DNA of 64,000 nt from Hymenobacter actinosclerus (GCF_900111515.1 NZ_FOHS01000002.1:682001-746000), one strand, 5' to 3'; shown: positions 9,347 to 18,139, counted from the stretch's first letter. Notes: a model not told the origin generated them from the letters alone. Made by a program: numbers and translations.

Positions 9347-9772
9347 ATGCTTTTTCTTATGATCGAGCGCCTGCTGTCCAGCCCCGAAAGCCCCGGGTAT
9401 TGCCGGCTTAGCTACCACCCGGGGCGGCACCTGCTGGCCGTGAGCTGGCAGGGGCACGTAACCTCGGACATGGCCCACCAGGGCGCCGAGGCAGCGCTCG
9501 ATATTCTGCGCCAGCACCCCTGCTGCTGCCTGCTCAACGACAACACCGAGCTGCATGGCCCCTGGTTCGATTCGCTGCTGTGGCTGGCCCAGCGCTGGGC
9601 CCCGGCCGCCGCCCGGGCCGGCGTGCAGTACGTGGCCCACGTGGTACGGACCGGCACCCTGGCCACCACTTTCCTGGCCACGCCCACCCACCACATGTTC
9701 ACCCAGTTTGAAATCCAGATTTTTGACTCGCTGGCCGAAGCCGATGACTGGCTGTTGAGCCACAGAATCTGA
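9347..9772 (+). CDS. STAS/SpoIIAA-like hypothetical protein
   Basis: 141 residues, no signal peptide or membrane helix. The alternation of beta strands (LLAVSWQGHVT, CCCLLNDNTEL) and helices (HQGAEAALDILR, WFDSLLWLAQRW) fits the small alpha/beta STAS or SpoIIAA-like fold found in many short Hymenobacter proteins. Such proteins are suspected regulators or lipid binders, but no function is known here. Two starts are possible: ATG 9347 (MLFLMIERL) or ATG 9359 (MIERLLSS); the latter matches typical starts better. It converges with xerD, with only about 50 bp between the two stops. Confidence 0.55.
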   Translation: MLFLMIERLLSSPESPGYCRLSYHPGRHLLAVSWQGHVTSDMAHQGAEAALDILRQHPCCCLLNDNTELHGPWFDSLLWLAQRWAPAAARAGVQYVAHVVRTGTLATTFLATPTHHMFTQFEIQIFDSLAEADDWLLSHRI

Positions 9773-9824
9773 ACAGCAGGCCCTCGGCCCGTTCTGCTGG
9801 CAGCTTATCGCTGGCCCTTCGGGC

Positions 9825-10727
9825 CTAGCTGCGCGGATGAAACTGGGTGATGACCTGGCGCAGGTAGTCGCGGTCGAGGTGGGTGTAGATTTCGGTGGTC
9901 GTGATGCTTTCGTGGCCCAGCATCTCCTGCACGGCCCGCAAATCGGCCCCGCCTTCGATTAGGTGGGTGGCAAAGCTGTGGCGGAACGTGTGCGGGCTGA
10001 TGCTTTTGCTGATGCCGGCTTTTTCGGCGGCCGCCTTGATGATGTGGAAAATCATCACCCTGGAAAGGCCCGCGCCGCGCTTGTTGAGGAACACCGTGTC
10101 TTCGTGGCCGGGCTTGATGTCGAGGTGGGCCCTAATGCCCTGCAGGTAAAAGCCCAGGTGCTTGAGCGCGTCGCGGCCGATGGGCACGAGCCGCTCCTTG
10201 TTGCCCTTGCCCGTGACGCGCACAAAGCCCTGGTCGGCGTAGAGGTTGGACAGGCGCAGGCCGGTCAGCTCGCTCACGCGCAGGCCCGAGCTGTAGAGCA
10301 CCTCCAGCATGGCCCGGTTGCGGGTGCCCTCGGGCGTACTCAAATCGATGGCGGCCAGCAGCTGCTCAATTTCTACGTAGCTGAGCGTGTCGGGCAGCTT
10401 GCGGCCGGTTTTGGGCGCTTCCAGCGTGTCGGTAGGGTCGATGGAGAGCATATCCTCCATAATCAGGAAGCGGTAGAAGGCCTTGAGGCCCGAGAGCGTG
10501 CGGGCCTGCGAGGTGGCCTCCAGGCCCAGGCCGCCCAGCCAGGTCAGGAAGTCGCGCAGCAGCCGGGTGGTTACCTGCTGGGGCGAGGCCTTCAGCCCTT
10601 CCAGCTCCAGGTACTGGCGCAGCTTGTGCACGTCGCGCGCATACGCCTCCACCGAGTTGGCCGACAACGACTTTTCGAGCTGCAGGTAGCCCTCGAACTG
10701 TTTGATGGCAAGATTCCAGGGCGACAT
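9825..10727 (-). CDS. xerD: Tyrosine recombinase XerD
   Basis: 300 residues, the usual XerD length. The N-terminal SAM-like core-binding domain (about 1-95) carries SANSVEAYARDVHKL. The catalytic domain has Arg in SSGLRVSELTGLR (about 148), Lys in TGKGNKER (about 172), the H-x-x-R box HTFRHSFATHL (about 244-247), His in LGHESITTTEIYTH (about 270) and the Tyr nucleophile in that same box. Together with XerC and FtsK it resolves chromosome dimers at dif. The frame is open to 11015 upstream, but that extension reads through a REP-like palindrome; ATG 10727 (MSPWNLAIKQFEGYL) is the family start. Confidence 0.95.
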   Translation of the reverse strand: MSPWNLAIKQFEGYLQLEKSLSANSVEAYARDVHKLRQYLELEGLKASPQQVTTRLLRDFLTWLGGLGLEATSQARTLSGLKAFYRFLIMEDMLSIDPTDTLEAPKTGRKLPDTLSYVEIEQLLAAIDLSTPEGTRNRAMLEVLYSSGLRVSELTGLRLSNLYADQGFVRVTGKGNKERLVPIGRDALKHLGFYLQGIRAHLDIKPGHEDTVFLNKRGAGLSRVMIFHIIKAAAEKAGISKSISPHTFRHSFATHLIEGGADLRAVQEMLGHESITTTEIYTHLDRDYLRQVITQFHPRS

Positions 10728-10743
10728 GGGTGAATGAGGGACT

Positions 10744-10948
10744 CGGTGAAGGAGGGAAGGAGGGGATTGAGCAAGGCAAAAGAACGTCATTCTGAGCGAA
10801 GCGGAGCGGAGTCGAAGAATCTCTACTGTAAGGCTACCCCTGTCGCCAAGACTTACTGGGGCCCGCAAGATTCTTCGACTTCGCCTCCGGCTTCGCTCAG
10901 AATGACGTTCTTTTGCCTTGCGCAATCCTCTCCTTCCCCCATTCCCCC
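10744..10948. repeat. REP-like palindrome, copy 1
   Basis: Inverted arms of about 70 bp. The left arm contains GAACGTCATTCTGAGCGAAG, then GCGGAGTCGAAGAATCTC. The right arm contains AAGATTCTTCGACTTC, then CTTCGCTCAGAATGACGTTC. The outer parts (GGATTGnGCAAGGCAAAAG) also pair. It separates the divergent xerD and aroQ genes. Confidence 0.9.
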
Positions 10949-10953
10949 ACGCT

Positions 10954-11397
10954 ATGCAAATTCTGCTGCTCAACGGCCCCAACCTCAACCTGCTGGGCCG
11001 GCGCGAGCCCGGCATCTACGGCACCCGCTCGTTCGAAGATTTTCTGCCCGAGCTGGTGGAGGCGTTTCCGCAGTTCGAGCTGGAGTATTTCCAGAGCAAC
11101 CACGAGGGCGGCCTCATCGACAAGCTGCACGAAGTCGGCTTCAGCTACCACGGTATTGTACTAAATGCCGGCGGTTTCACCCACACCAGCGTGGCGCTGG
11201 CCGACGCGGTGGCCGCCATTGGCTCGCCAGTGGTGGAGGTGCACCTGAGCAACCTGCACGCCCGCGAGGAGTTCCGCCAGCGCAGCCTGCTGGGCCGCCA
11301 CTGTGCCGGCAGCATCAGCGGCTTCGGCCTCGACAGCTACCGGCTGGCCCTGCACCACTTCGACGGCCAGCGCCCCAAGCGCATGGGCTTCCGGGTG
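10954..11397 (+). CDS. aroQ: Type II 3-dehydroquinate dehydratase
   Basis: About 147 residues starting MQILLLNGPNLNLLGRREP, the signature N-terminus of the type II enzyme. It contains the flexible-lid Tyr (GIYG), NAGGFTHTSVALADA with the catalytic His region, and VVEVHLSNLHAREEFR for substrate binding. It converts 3-dehydroquinate to 3-dehydroshikimate in the shikimate pathway as a cytosolic dodecamer. The open frame begins at 10918 inside the upstream palindrome, so I use the ATG at 10954. Its promoter would have to lie in or across the REP-like palindrome. The stop codon lies at 11398-11400. Confidence 0.95.
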
Positions 11398-11410
11398 TAG
11401 CGCTGGGCAG

Positions 11411-11511
11411 GTAAAAGTCAAAGAGAAAAGGTAAAAAGGCAAAGCTGTTGAACGTCCACGCCAGGCCCGTTCAACGGCTTTGCCTTTTCACCTTTTCTCT
11501 TTGACTTTTAC
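11411..11511. repeat. Long intergenic palindrome with GTTGAACG at the centre
   Basis: 44-bp arms (11411-11454 and 11468-11511) match at 42 of 44 positions. The arms begin GTAAAAGTCAAAGAG and end at the centre with GTTGAACG/CGTTCAAC. The loop is 13 bp. Confidence 0.9.
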
Positions 11512-11542
11512 ACTTTCACTTACCTTGGCTTGGCCCTTTCCG

Positions 11543-11550
11543 TACCTTTG
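11543..11550 (+). promoter_or_regulatory. Bacteroidota -7 box (TACCTTTG)
   Basis: A perfect TAnnTTTG box, with TTGG about 20 bp upstream as a possible -33 element. It lies 27 bases before the ATG of the aminotransferase gene. Confidence 0.65.
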
Positions 11551-11577
11551 TCGTCTACTTCCCATCGGCCTTGCTTT

Positions 11578-12645
11578 ATGTATACGTTCAATCCCGGCCC
11601 CTCGCAGGTGTATCCGCAGGTGCGCCAATATCTACAGGACGCGTTTGATGAGGGCTGGCTTTCGGCCCCGCACCGGGGCGAGAAGTTTGTGCAGATGATG
11701 CGCCTGACGGTGCAGGAGCTTAAAACCAAGCTCAACATCCCGCAGGACTACACCATTTTCTTTCTCAGCTCGGCCACCGAATGCTGGCAAGTGCTGGCCC
11801 AGAGCCTGACGCCCACCAAAAGCTTCCACCTCTACAACGGCGCCTTTGGTCAGAAATGGTACGAAAACGCCCGGGCCCTGCGCCCGGCATCAGTGGGCCA
11901 GAAATTCGGCATTGATGAGGTGCCTGATACCGACCGGCTGCCCGGCCTCGACGAGCAGACCGACCTGGTGTGCATCACCCAGAACGAAACCTCCACGGCC
12001 ACCCAGCTGCGCGACGGCGTAATCCTGAATCTGTACAACCGCCTGCCTGCCAAGGCCCTGCTGGCTGTCGATGCCACTTCATCGATGGCGGGCGTGCAGC
12101 TCAAGTTTATCAAGGGCGACATCTGGTACGCGTCGGTGCAGAAGTGCTTCGGGCTGCCGGCGGGCCTCTCGGTGATGGTGCTTTCGCCGCGGGCCATCGA
12201 GCGGGTGCGGCGGCTCAATGAGCGCAGCCACTACAACTCGCTGGCCGACCAGTACGAGAAGATGCTCAACTTCCAGACCACCCACACGCCCAACGTGCTG
12301 GGCCTCTACCTGCTCAACCGCAGCCTCCACGACAACCCGCCCATCAAAACCATCCACCAGCACGTCGTGGAAAGGGCCACCAAGCTCTACGATTACTTCG
12401 ACCAGGCCACCCAGCTGCGGCCGCTGGTTTCCAACCCCGAAACCCGCTCCTACACCGTCATCGGCCTGCAGGCCGCGCCGGCGCTCATCGAGGAAGTCAG
12501 GCGCCGCGCCCTGGCCCAGGACCTGTTCATCGGCAGCGGCTACGGCGAGCTGAAGGCCACCAGCCTGCGCATCGCCAACTTCCCCGCCATCCCCGACGCC
12601 GCCTTCGAGCAGCTCGTGCAGTTCTTCGCCAAGGAGTTCTCCTAA
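11578..12645 (+). CDS. Class V aminotransferase, SerC-like
   Basis: 355 residues of PLP fold type I. The start MYTFNPGPSQVYPQV matches the N-F-x-P-G-P substrate-binding loop of class V aminotransferases. The PLP Lys is in SVQKCFGLPAG (about K189), preceded by LLAVDATSSMAG with the Asp that contacts the pyridine nitrogen. Phosphoserine aminotransferase (serine/pyridoxine synthesis) is the closest role, but alanine-glyoxylate type enzymes share the layout, so I leave the symbol empty. The frame extends upstream to 11530, but the promoter box at 11543 argues for the ATG at 11578. Confidence 0.8.
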   Translation: MYTFNPGPSQVYPQVRQYLQDAFDEGWLSAPHRGEKFVQMMRLTVQELKTKLNIPQDYTIFFLSSATECWQVLAQSLTPTKSFHLYNGAFGQKWYENARALRPASVGQKFGIDEVPDTDRLPGLDEQTDLVCITQNETSTATQLRDGVILNLYNRLPAKALLAVDATSSMAGVQLKFIKGDIWYASVQKCFGLPAGLSVMVLSPRAIERVRRLNERSHYNSLADQYEKMLNFQTTHTPNVLGLYLLNRSLHDNPPIKTIHQHVVERATKLYDYFDQATQLRPLVSNPETRSYTVIGLQAAPALIEEVRRRALAQDLFIGSGYGELKATSLRIANFPAIPDAAFEQLVQFFAKEFS

Positions 12646-12661
12646 ATCAGGCACCGCTTTT

Positions 12662-12714
12662 CGCTGATCAATGGTGATTGCCCTGCTTTTGAGCACAATC
12701 ACCATTCATCAGCG
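12662..12714. repeat. Intergenic inverted repeat (CGCTGAT type) with following direct repeats
   Basis: CGCTGATcaATGGTGATTG (12662-12680) pairs with CAATCACCATtCATCAGCG (12696-12714). Downstream, AATCAGCGAAA appears twice (about 12761 and 12778) just before the marC-like start. Confidence 0.7.
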
Positions 12715-12798
12715 CGAGTTGGAGAAATGAGGTGGAGAAAAATTGGAAGACCCCAGAAATCAGCGAAATCACGATTAATCAGCGAAAATCCGCGATTC

Positions 12799-13359
12799 AT
12801 GTTTAGCCTCAAGGAAATAGCCTCCGTTACGCTCACGCTGTTTGCCATCATCGATATTCTGGGCTCGGTGCCCATTATCATCCAGATCCGGCAGCGCGAG
12901 GGCAGTGTGAATGCCGAGAAGGCCACCCTTGTGGCGGGCGTACTGATGGTGAGCTTCCTGTTCGTCGGCCAGAGCATCCTCTCACTCTTTGGGGTTGATT
13001 TCCAGTCGTTTGCCCTGGCGGGCGCCATCATCATCTTCCTCATCGGCATGGAGATGATTCTGGGCATCGAGCTGTTCCGCCACGACCCGGCGGCCGGCAC
13101 GGGCTCCATCGTGCCGCTGGCCTTCCCCCTGATTGTGGGCGCCGGCACCATGACCACGCTGCTCTCGCTGCGGGCCGCCTACGAGCTGCCCAACGTGCTG
13201 GCCGGCGTGCTCGTGAACCTGATTTTCGTGTACCTGGTCATCAAAAGCTCGGCCTGGATTGAGCGCAAGCTTGGCAAAGCCGGCGAGGATATCCTGCGCC
13301 GCGTGTTCGGCGTTATCCTGCTGGCCATTGCCATCAAGCTGTTCAAAACTAATTTTTAA
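12799..13359 (+). CDS. MarC family integral membrane protein
   Basis: 186 residues with six predicted helices in two inverted halves, the typical MarC/UPF0056 layout. MFSLKEIASVTLTLFAIIDILGSVPIIIQI is the first helix pair; the second half carries VPLAFPLIVGAGTMTTLL, the conserved P-L-x-x-G-P/A-G-x-x-T motif. The family is of unknown function despite its historic link with multiple antibiotic resistance. The ATG at 12799 starts right at the first helix; the frame open to 12727 is repeat sequence. Confidence 0.88.
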   Translation: MFSLKEIASVTLTLFAIIDILGSVPIIIQIRQREGSVNAEKATLVAGVLMVSFLFVGQSILSLFGVDFQSFALAGAIIIFLIGMEMILGIELFRHDPAAGTGSIVPLAFPLIVGAGTMTTLLSLRAAYELPNVLAGVLVNLIFVYLVIKSSAWIERKLGKAGEDILRRVFGVILLAIAIKLFKTNF

Positions 13360-13360
13360 G

Positions 13361-13520
13361 GAGCAAGGAGTTAGGAGCCAGAAGGTAGAATGACCGGCTG
13401 TCATCCTGAGCGGAGCGAAGGACCTTATCATGCTAAAACGGCCACACTAACGACTCGTTCCAACATGATAAAGTGCTTCCTTCGTCAGGATAACAGCCGG
13501 TCATTCGAACTCCTAGCTTC
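13361..13520. repeat. REP-like palindrome, copy 2
   Basis: The left arm reads GAATGACCGGCTGTCATCCT, then GAGCGGAGCGAAGGAC and TTATCATG. The right arm is the complement, with a deletion in the GAGCG region. AGGAGTT/AACTCCT flanks close the outer stem. It lies between the converging marC-like and antiporter genes. Confidence 0.85.
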
Positions 13521-13531
13521 TCAGCAAACCC

Positions 13532-14719
13532 TCAATACTCGCCAATAGCGGGTTCCTCGCGGCTCATGACCAGGCCCACCATCATGAGGATGCCGGTGAG
13601 CAGGATGACGATGAACAGGATGTTTTCGGATACTTCGCCGATGAGGTGCTCCTGCGGGATGCTGTAGAACAGCAGCACGGTAATCAGGCCTTTCGGGGCG
13701 ATGAAGAGTTCCGGAATGAGGTCGGTTTTGGCAATGAAACGCAGGTAGAAATAGCGGATGGCCGTGAGGGCCGCCACGATGAGCACGCCCTGAATCAGCA
13801 GCTGCGGGCTTACGAGCTTGCTGACCGTGATGCTGAAGCCGAAGAGCAGGAAAAAGAACGTGCGAATCAGGAAGGCCGACTCGGCCGTGATGCTGCGCAG
13901 CTGGTGCAGCTCCTCGGTGAGGCGGGCCGGGTTGAACCAGCGCTTGAGCGGCCCGAGCATGAATTGCTCGGCATTGTTGACGGCCAGCCCGAACACCAGC
14001 ACCAGCACCAGGGAGGAAAGGTGCAGGTTCTTGGCCACGCTATAAAGCAGCACCAGGAAAGCCAGAATCAGGAAGAATTTCACGTGCAGCCGAATCCGGT
14101 CGAGCAGGAAAATAAGGGCGGCCGTGCTCACAATTGCCACCAGTGCCACGGCTACCACATCGAGCCCGAACGTGGCCACCGACATGCCCTCACCAAAATT
14201 GGACTGCAGGGCAAAGTTGAAGAGCATGATGCCCAGAATGTCGGAAAACGTGCTTTCGTAGATGATAAACTCCTGCTTTTCACCCGTCAGGCCGGCCACG
14301 CTCGGAATGGCAATGGCCGAGCTGATAACGGCCAGCGGAATGGCATTGACGAGGCAGCTCTGGAAATTCACCCCCAGCCAGTAGTGCAGAATCAGGGCAA
14401 TCACCACCGATTGCACGACCAGCATGAGCACCGCCGCGAAGAAGGAACGCCGGATAAGTGGGGCCTTTTCGCGGGTTATCTTCAGGTCGAGGGCGCCTTC
14501 CAACACAATCATAATCAGACCGATGATTCCAAATATCTCCAGGATCACTTTGGGTGTGGCAAAGGTAAACTCGAAGTAGTCGGCGGCCTGGCGCAGGGCA
14601 ATACCCGAGAGCAGCAGCATGAGCACCGACGGCACTTTGGTGGCGCGGGCAATCAGGTCGAAGAGGTAAGACAGAATAACGGCCAGGCTCAGGCCGATAA
14701 GAATGGTATAAGAACCCAT
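13532..14719 (-). CDS. Cation:proton antiporter (CPA family)
   Basis: 395 residues and about twelve helices, with no cytosolic regulatory domain, so shorter than KefB-type proteins. Key stretches: IVLEGALDLKI in helix 3-4, SSAIAIPSVAGLTGEKQEFIIYESTFSDILGI containing the E-S-x-x-x-D ion-binding region, and FFFLLFGFSI near the C-terminal half. It would exchange Na+ or K+ for H+ across the inner membrane. Starts at ATG 14719. It is divergent from the flavoprotein gene, with 166 bp of GC-rich spacer between. Confidence 0.85.
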   Translation of the reverse strand: MGSYTILIGLSLAVILSYLFDLIARATKVPSVLMLLLSGIALRQAADYFEFTFATPKVILEIFGIIGLIMIVLEGALDLKITREKAPLIRRSFFAAVLMLVVQSVVIALILHYWLGVNFQSCLVNAIPLAVISSAIAIPSVAGLTGEKQEFIIYESTFSDILGIMLFNFALQSNFGEGMSVATFGLDVVAVALVAIVSTAALIFLLDRIRLHVKFFLILAFLVLLYSVAKNLHLSSLVLVLVFGLAVNNAEQFMLGPLKRWFNPARLTEELHQLRSITAESAFLIRTFFFLLFGFSITVSKLVSPQLLIQGVLIVAALTAIRYFYLRFIAKTDLIPELFIAPKGLITVLLFYSIPQEHLIGEVSENILFIVILLTGILMMVGLVMSREEPAIGEY

Positions 14720-14873
14720 AGAGTGCAGTTAGGCCCAAAAGTAATTCCGGCTATACGAGCCGGAATTAGGGGCGGTTGGCCGGAGTTGCAGGAACCCGGA
14801 ACGACGAAGATACGCTTTCGGCGGCGGTAGCGCGCCCCGGCCGGCCGGCCCCGGCCCGCGTGAAGGCGCGACG

Positions 14874-14881
14874 TACCTTTG
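14874..14881 (+). promoter_or_regulatory. -7 box giving a leaderless start
   Basis: TACCTTTG ends only 4 bases before the ATG at 14886, so the expected transcription start is at or near the A of the ATG. Confidence 0.65.
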
Positions 14882-14885
14882 CGCC

Positions 14886-16118
14886 ATGCAACAGCTTTCA
14901 GGAAAAGAGGTGGCCGTGGTGGGGGGCGGGCCGGCGGGCCTGCTGGCTGCCCAGCGCCTGGCCGAAGCGGGCTGCCGGGTGCACCTCTACGAAGCCCAGG
15001 CTACGGTGGGCCGCAAGTTTCTGGTGGCCGGCCACGGCGGCTTCAACCTGAGCAACGCCGAAGACGCCACCCTTTTCGCAGGCCGCTACGCCCACCGCGC
15101 GCCCGACTTCAGGCGCTTTCTGGCGCACTTCTCCCCCACCGACCTGCGCGCCTGGGCCACCGACCTGGGCATCAGCACGTTTGTGGGCACCAGTGGCCGG
15201 GTTTTTCCGCAGGCCCACCACAAGCCCGCCGACCTACTGCGGGCCTGGGTGGCGCGGCTGCAGGCGCTGGGCGTGGTGCTGCAGGTGCGCCACCGCTGGC
15301 TCGGCTTCGGCCCCAACGGTGCCCTGCACCTGCGCCACGAAGCCACCGGCGAACAAACGACCGTGCGGCCTGCCGCCACGCTGCTGGCCCTGGGCGGGGC
15401 CAGCTGGGCCAAAACCGGCTCCGACGGCGCCTGGCTGCCCGAACTGGAGCGGGCGGGTGTGCCGGTGCGGCATTTCGCGGCGGCCAACTGCGGGGCCGAG
15501 GTGGCATGGTCGGAGTTCTTCCGGGAGAAAGTGGGCCGGCAGCCGCTCAAAAACGTGGCCCTGAGCTGCGCAGGAGCTACGGTCCGCGGCGAAATCATGC
15601 TCACCGATTACGGCCTCGAAGGCACGCCGGTGTACGCCCTCACGCCCCAGGTGCGGGCGCAGCTGGCCATCGGCGGCCCGGCCCTACTGCACCTGCACCT
15701 CAAGCCCGACCTCAGCCCGGCCCAGTTGCTGGACAAGCTGGCGCGGCGCAAACCCGGCAAGTCGGTCGCATCGTTTCTGGGCGAGGCGCTGCGCCTGGGG
15801 CCGCCGGTGCCCACGCTGCTGCGCGAGTTGGGCCCGGCCACCTTCCCGGCCGCGCCATCCGAGGCGGCGGCCCTGCTGGCAAACCTGCCCATCCCCGTAA
15901 CCAGCCTGCGCCCGCTCGATGAGGCCATCAGCACGGCTGGCGGCGTGGCCTGGGAGGCCCTCAACGAGCACCTGATGCTGCACGCGCGGCCCGGCACCTT
16001 TGTAGCCGGCGAAATGCTCGACTGGGAAGCGCCCACCGGCGGCTACCTGCTCCAGGGCTGCTTCAGCACCGGCGCCTGGGCTGCCCGCGGCCTGCTACAG
16101 TGGCTGGAGATGAGCTAG
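14886..16118 (+). CDS. TIGR03862/HI0933-like FAD-dependent flavoprotein
   Basis: 410 residues. The Rossmann dinucleotide-binding motif VVGGGPAGLLAAQRL is at about 10-25. GRKFLVAGHGGFNLSNAED (about 42-60) is the hallmark of the HI0933/TIGR03862 family, and TLLALGGASWAKTGSDG is its second conserved box. The C-terminus ends with GEMLDWEAPTGGYLLQGCFSTG, which contacts FAD. The substrate is unknown; the family is annotated as NAD(P)/FAD-dependent oxidoreductases. Immediate upstream sequence holds a -7 box 4 bases from the ATG, indicating leaderless translation. Confidence 0.88.
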   Translation: MQQLSGKEVAVVGGGPAGLLAAQRLAEAGCRVHLYEAQATVGRKFLVAGHGGFNLSNAEDATLFAGRYAHRAPDFRRFLAHFSPTDLRAWATDLGISTFVGTSGRVFPQAHHKPADLLRAWVARLQALGVVLQVRHRWLGFGPNGALHLRHEATGEQTTVRPAATLLALGGASWAKTGSDGAWLPELERAGVPVRHFAAANCGAEVAWSEFFREKVGRQPLKNVALSCAGATVRGEIMLTDYGLEGTPVYALTPQVRAQLAIGGPALLHLHLKPDLSPAQLLDKLARRKPGKSVASFLGEALRLGPPVPTLLRELGPATFPAAPSEAAALLANLPIPVTSLRPLDEAISTAGGVAWEALNEHLMLHARPGTFVAGEMLDWEAPTGGYLLQGCFSTGAWAARGLLQWLEMS

Positions 16119-16210
16119 GAAGGTGGCGAGTTGCTGTTTCGGGGGCCTAGTAGCACTGCATGCTCATTGGGGTTCCCAAAACAGCAGCTCGCCAACTCGC
16201 CACCTCCCTA
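16118..16210. repeat. Palindrome spanning the end of the small membrane protein gene
   Basis: GGAAGGTGGCGAG then TTGCTGTTT on the left pairs with AAACAGCAGCTCGCCAACTC then GCCACCTCCC on the right. The right arm runs into the stop codon of the minus-strand gene at 16208. Confidence 0.7.
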
Positions 16211-16459
16211 TTTCACCTCCCGTTCGGCCTCTTCGGCTTCGGCGAGCAGGGCTTTGGCTTCGTTGAGCAGGCGCTGGCCGTGGTCGAGCTGCTGGCGCAG
16301 GATGAAGGCGAAGAGCACGAAGTAGGATACAATGGGCAGCACCAGGCCCAGCGCGAACCACAGCCAGAACGAGCGGCCGTAGCTGTAGGCGCAGTAGCCC
16401 GTTATGAGCGGCACCAGCAACATGGCGAACATGCCCGCAACAACTAAATCGACGAACAT
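16208..16459 (-). CDS. Small two-helix membrane protein
   Basis: 83 residues. Two hydrophobic helices (about 4-22 and 31-52) are followed by a charged Glu/Ala/Arg coiled tail. The pattern of GYCAYSYGRSFWLWFALGLV followed by a second helix resembles the many small Bacteroidota proteins that have Gly-rich YCxYxxGR-x-FWxWFxLG segments; no function is known. I take the ATG at 16459 although the frame is open much further upstream, because the upstream part is antisense to the DAC-like gene and has no helices. The stop overlaps a palindrome. Confidence 0.6.
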   Translation of the reverse strand: MFVDLVVAGMFAMLLVPLITGYCAYSYGRSFWLWFALGLVLPIVSYFVLFAFILRQQLDHGQRLLNEAKALLAEAEEAEREVK

Positions 16460-16660
16460 GGGGCTGGCGCTGAGCGGTGGGTAGAAACTGAATGCATGCG
16501 GAAGATACACTATTCTCGGCTGCCGGACAAGTACCGCCCGGCCTGCTGCTAACCAGCCGATAGCGCGAAGGTTACGGGCATCAGCCCACAACACCCATCT
16601 TTTGGTGAGCTTTTTGCGTACCTGCCCCTTTCCGCCCTCCACGTTCTGCCCGCTGCCCCT

Positions 16661-18115
16661 ATGTGGGAAAACCAAAGCCTGTTTCGCGTATCCGCCCAGC
16701 TCTTTGCCGATGGCGTGTTCAACCTGCTTGACAGGGCGCTGAAACCAGAGGTTTTTCTGCTGGGCATTGCCTCGGCCCGCGAAACCGACGAGCCCCAGGC
16801 CGTAGTTATCGAGCCCCAGAGCCACCGCTACACCCCGGCCGACTTTGCGGCCGTGAAAGAGCACGCCGTGGCCCTCGAACCCGACGGCCCCCGGGAGGTA
16901 GTCTATCATCTGCACCAGCTCGACCACGACCGTTTCGAAAAGCAGCGCTGGTATGAGCTGCTGCGCCGCGCCACCGAGCACACGCTGCACGAGCTGGTGG
17001 GCCAGCGCCAGGAAGAGCGCGTCAGCTTCTGCTCGCTGCCCGTGAGCACCGGCGGCTATCAGGTGCTGATTGTGCTGCAGCTTTCGGCCGAGGCCTACCA
17101 CAGCTACTACGCTCTGCCCGGCCCGGCGGTGCCCAACCGGCCGGCGTCGCTGCTGGCGGCTACCGTTGAGGAACTGCTGCTCGACGCCTCACGGGCCCTG
17201 CGCGAGTCCGACCACGCCGACGACGACCGGCTGGTGCTCAACCGCGACTACAACGAGGTACTGCGCGCCGCCGGCCGCCGGTTTATGCTGCGGGCCGCCG
17301 CCGGCAGCCACGGCCTCTACGATGCCTGCAACGGCATAGCTGCCCTGCGCCACGAGGGCGACGAGGGGGTGGGCACTATGCTCGTGTCAAGGCGTAACCA
17401 TCCGGCCGTGGTGCCGGTACTTACGCTCGATGCGCCCGTGCCGCTACGCGACTACCGCCGCATTCGTAAGCTGCTGGAGCTGAGCGAGGACCGCCACGCC
17501 CTCATCACCGATGCCACCGACGTGTTCGGCCTGGGCTACCTCGTCGAGCCCGACGATGCGCAGTACGAGCCCGTATTCACGGTTCACTTCACCAAGCACT
17601 ACAGCTGGGAGCTGAGCCACGACGGCCAGCGCATGATGAAAGTGGTGTCGAACACGCCGCGCCTGCCGCAGGGCACCATCGACGAAAACAACTTCACCAG
17701 GGCCGTAAGCCGTATTTTTCCGGTGCTCGATGCGGCCGGCATTGCCTACCTCTGGGAGCTGACGCTCAACGCCGCCAAGCAGGAGCACGGCACTATTCTT
17801 CTAATTTCGGAAGGCGCGGCCCAGGAGGCAGTGCGCCTCTCGCCCCAGTGTTTCCGCGTAACGCCGCGCCTGATGACGCCCTCGGTGCTGCGCCTGGTCA
17901 CCAACATTGATGGCGCTGTGCTCATCGAGCCCAGCGGCACCTGCCACGCCATCGGGGCCATTCTCGACGGTCTGGCCACCGAAAAGGGCGACTCCAGCCG
18001 CGGCTCGCGCTACAATTCGGTGCTGCGCTACGTGGAAAGCAGCCGCTATCCGGTGCTGGCCGTGGTGGTGAGCGAAGACGGCTGGATTGACCTGCTGCCC
18101 CCGGTGATGCGCTGA
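16661..18115 (+). CDS. DAC (DisA_N) domain protein with DACNV-like sensor region and altered RHR motif
   Basis: 484 residues, no membrane helix. The N-terminal ~350 residues form an alpha/beta region resembling the sensor modules found fused to diadenylate cyclases in Bacteroidota (DACNV type; assignment from memory). The last ~130 residues look like a DAC domain: GTILLIS at the first core strand, then TNIDGAVLIEPSG with the DGA motif (D417-A419), then GSRYNSVLRYVE where canonical enzymes have G-T-R-H-R, and VVVSEDGWIDLL corresponding to VVSEETG. Canonical DAC enzymes make c-di-AMP from two ATP. The second Arg of RHR is Asn here (N452) and His is Tyr, so activity or product may differ. It is monocistronic. 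Confidence 0.7.
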   Translation: MWENQSLFRVSAQLFADGVFNLLDRALKPEVFLLGIASARETDEPQAVVIEPQSHRYTPADFAAVKEHAVALEPDGPREVVYHLHQLDHDRFEKQRWYELLRRATEHTLHELVGQRQEERVSFCSLPVSTGGYQVLIVLQLSAEAYHSYYALPGPAVPNRPASLLAATVEELLLDASRALRESDHADDDRLVLNRDYNEVLRAAGRRFMLRAAAGSHGLYDACNGIAALRHEGDEGVGTMLVSRRNHPAVVPVLTLDAPVPLRDYRRIRKLLELSEDRHALITDATDVFGLGYLVEPDDAQYEPVFTVHFTKHYSWELSHDGQRMMKVVSNTPRLPQGTIDENNFTRAVSRIFPVLDAAGIAYLWELTLNAAKQEHGTILLISEGAAQEAVRLSPQCFRVTPRLMTPSVLRLVTNIDGAVLIEPSGTCHAIGAILDGLATEKGDSSRGSRYNSVLRYVESSRYPVLAVVVSEDGWIDLLPPVMR

Positions 18116-18139
18116 TGCGGTGAGCAGAGGAATAGAACA

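Noticed and set aside
13646-14830. Long + strand open frame opposite the antiporter gene
   Set aside because: Rich in Gln, Glu, His and Arg, as expected for the complement of a hydrophobic transporter; the real gene is on the minus strand.
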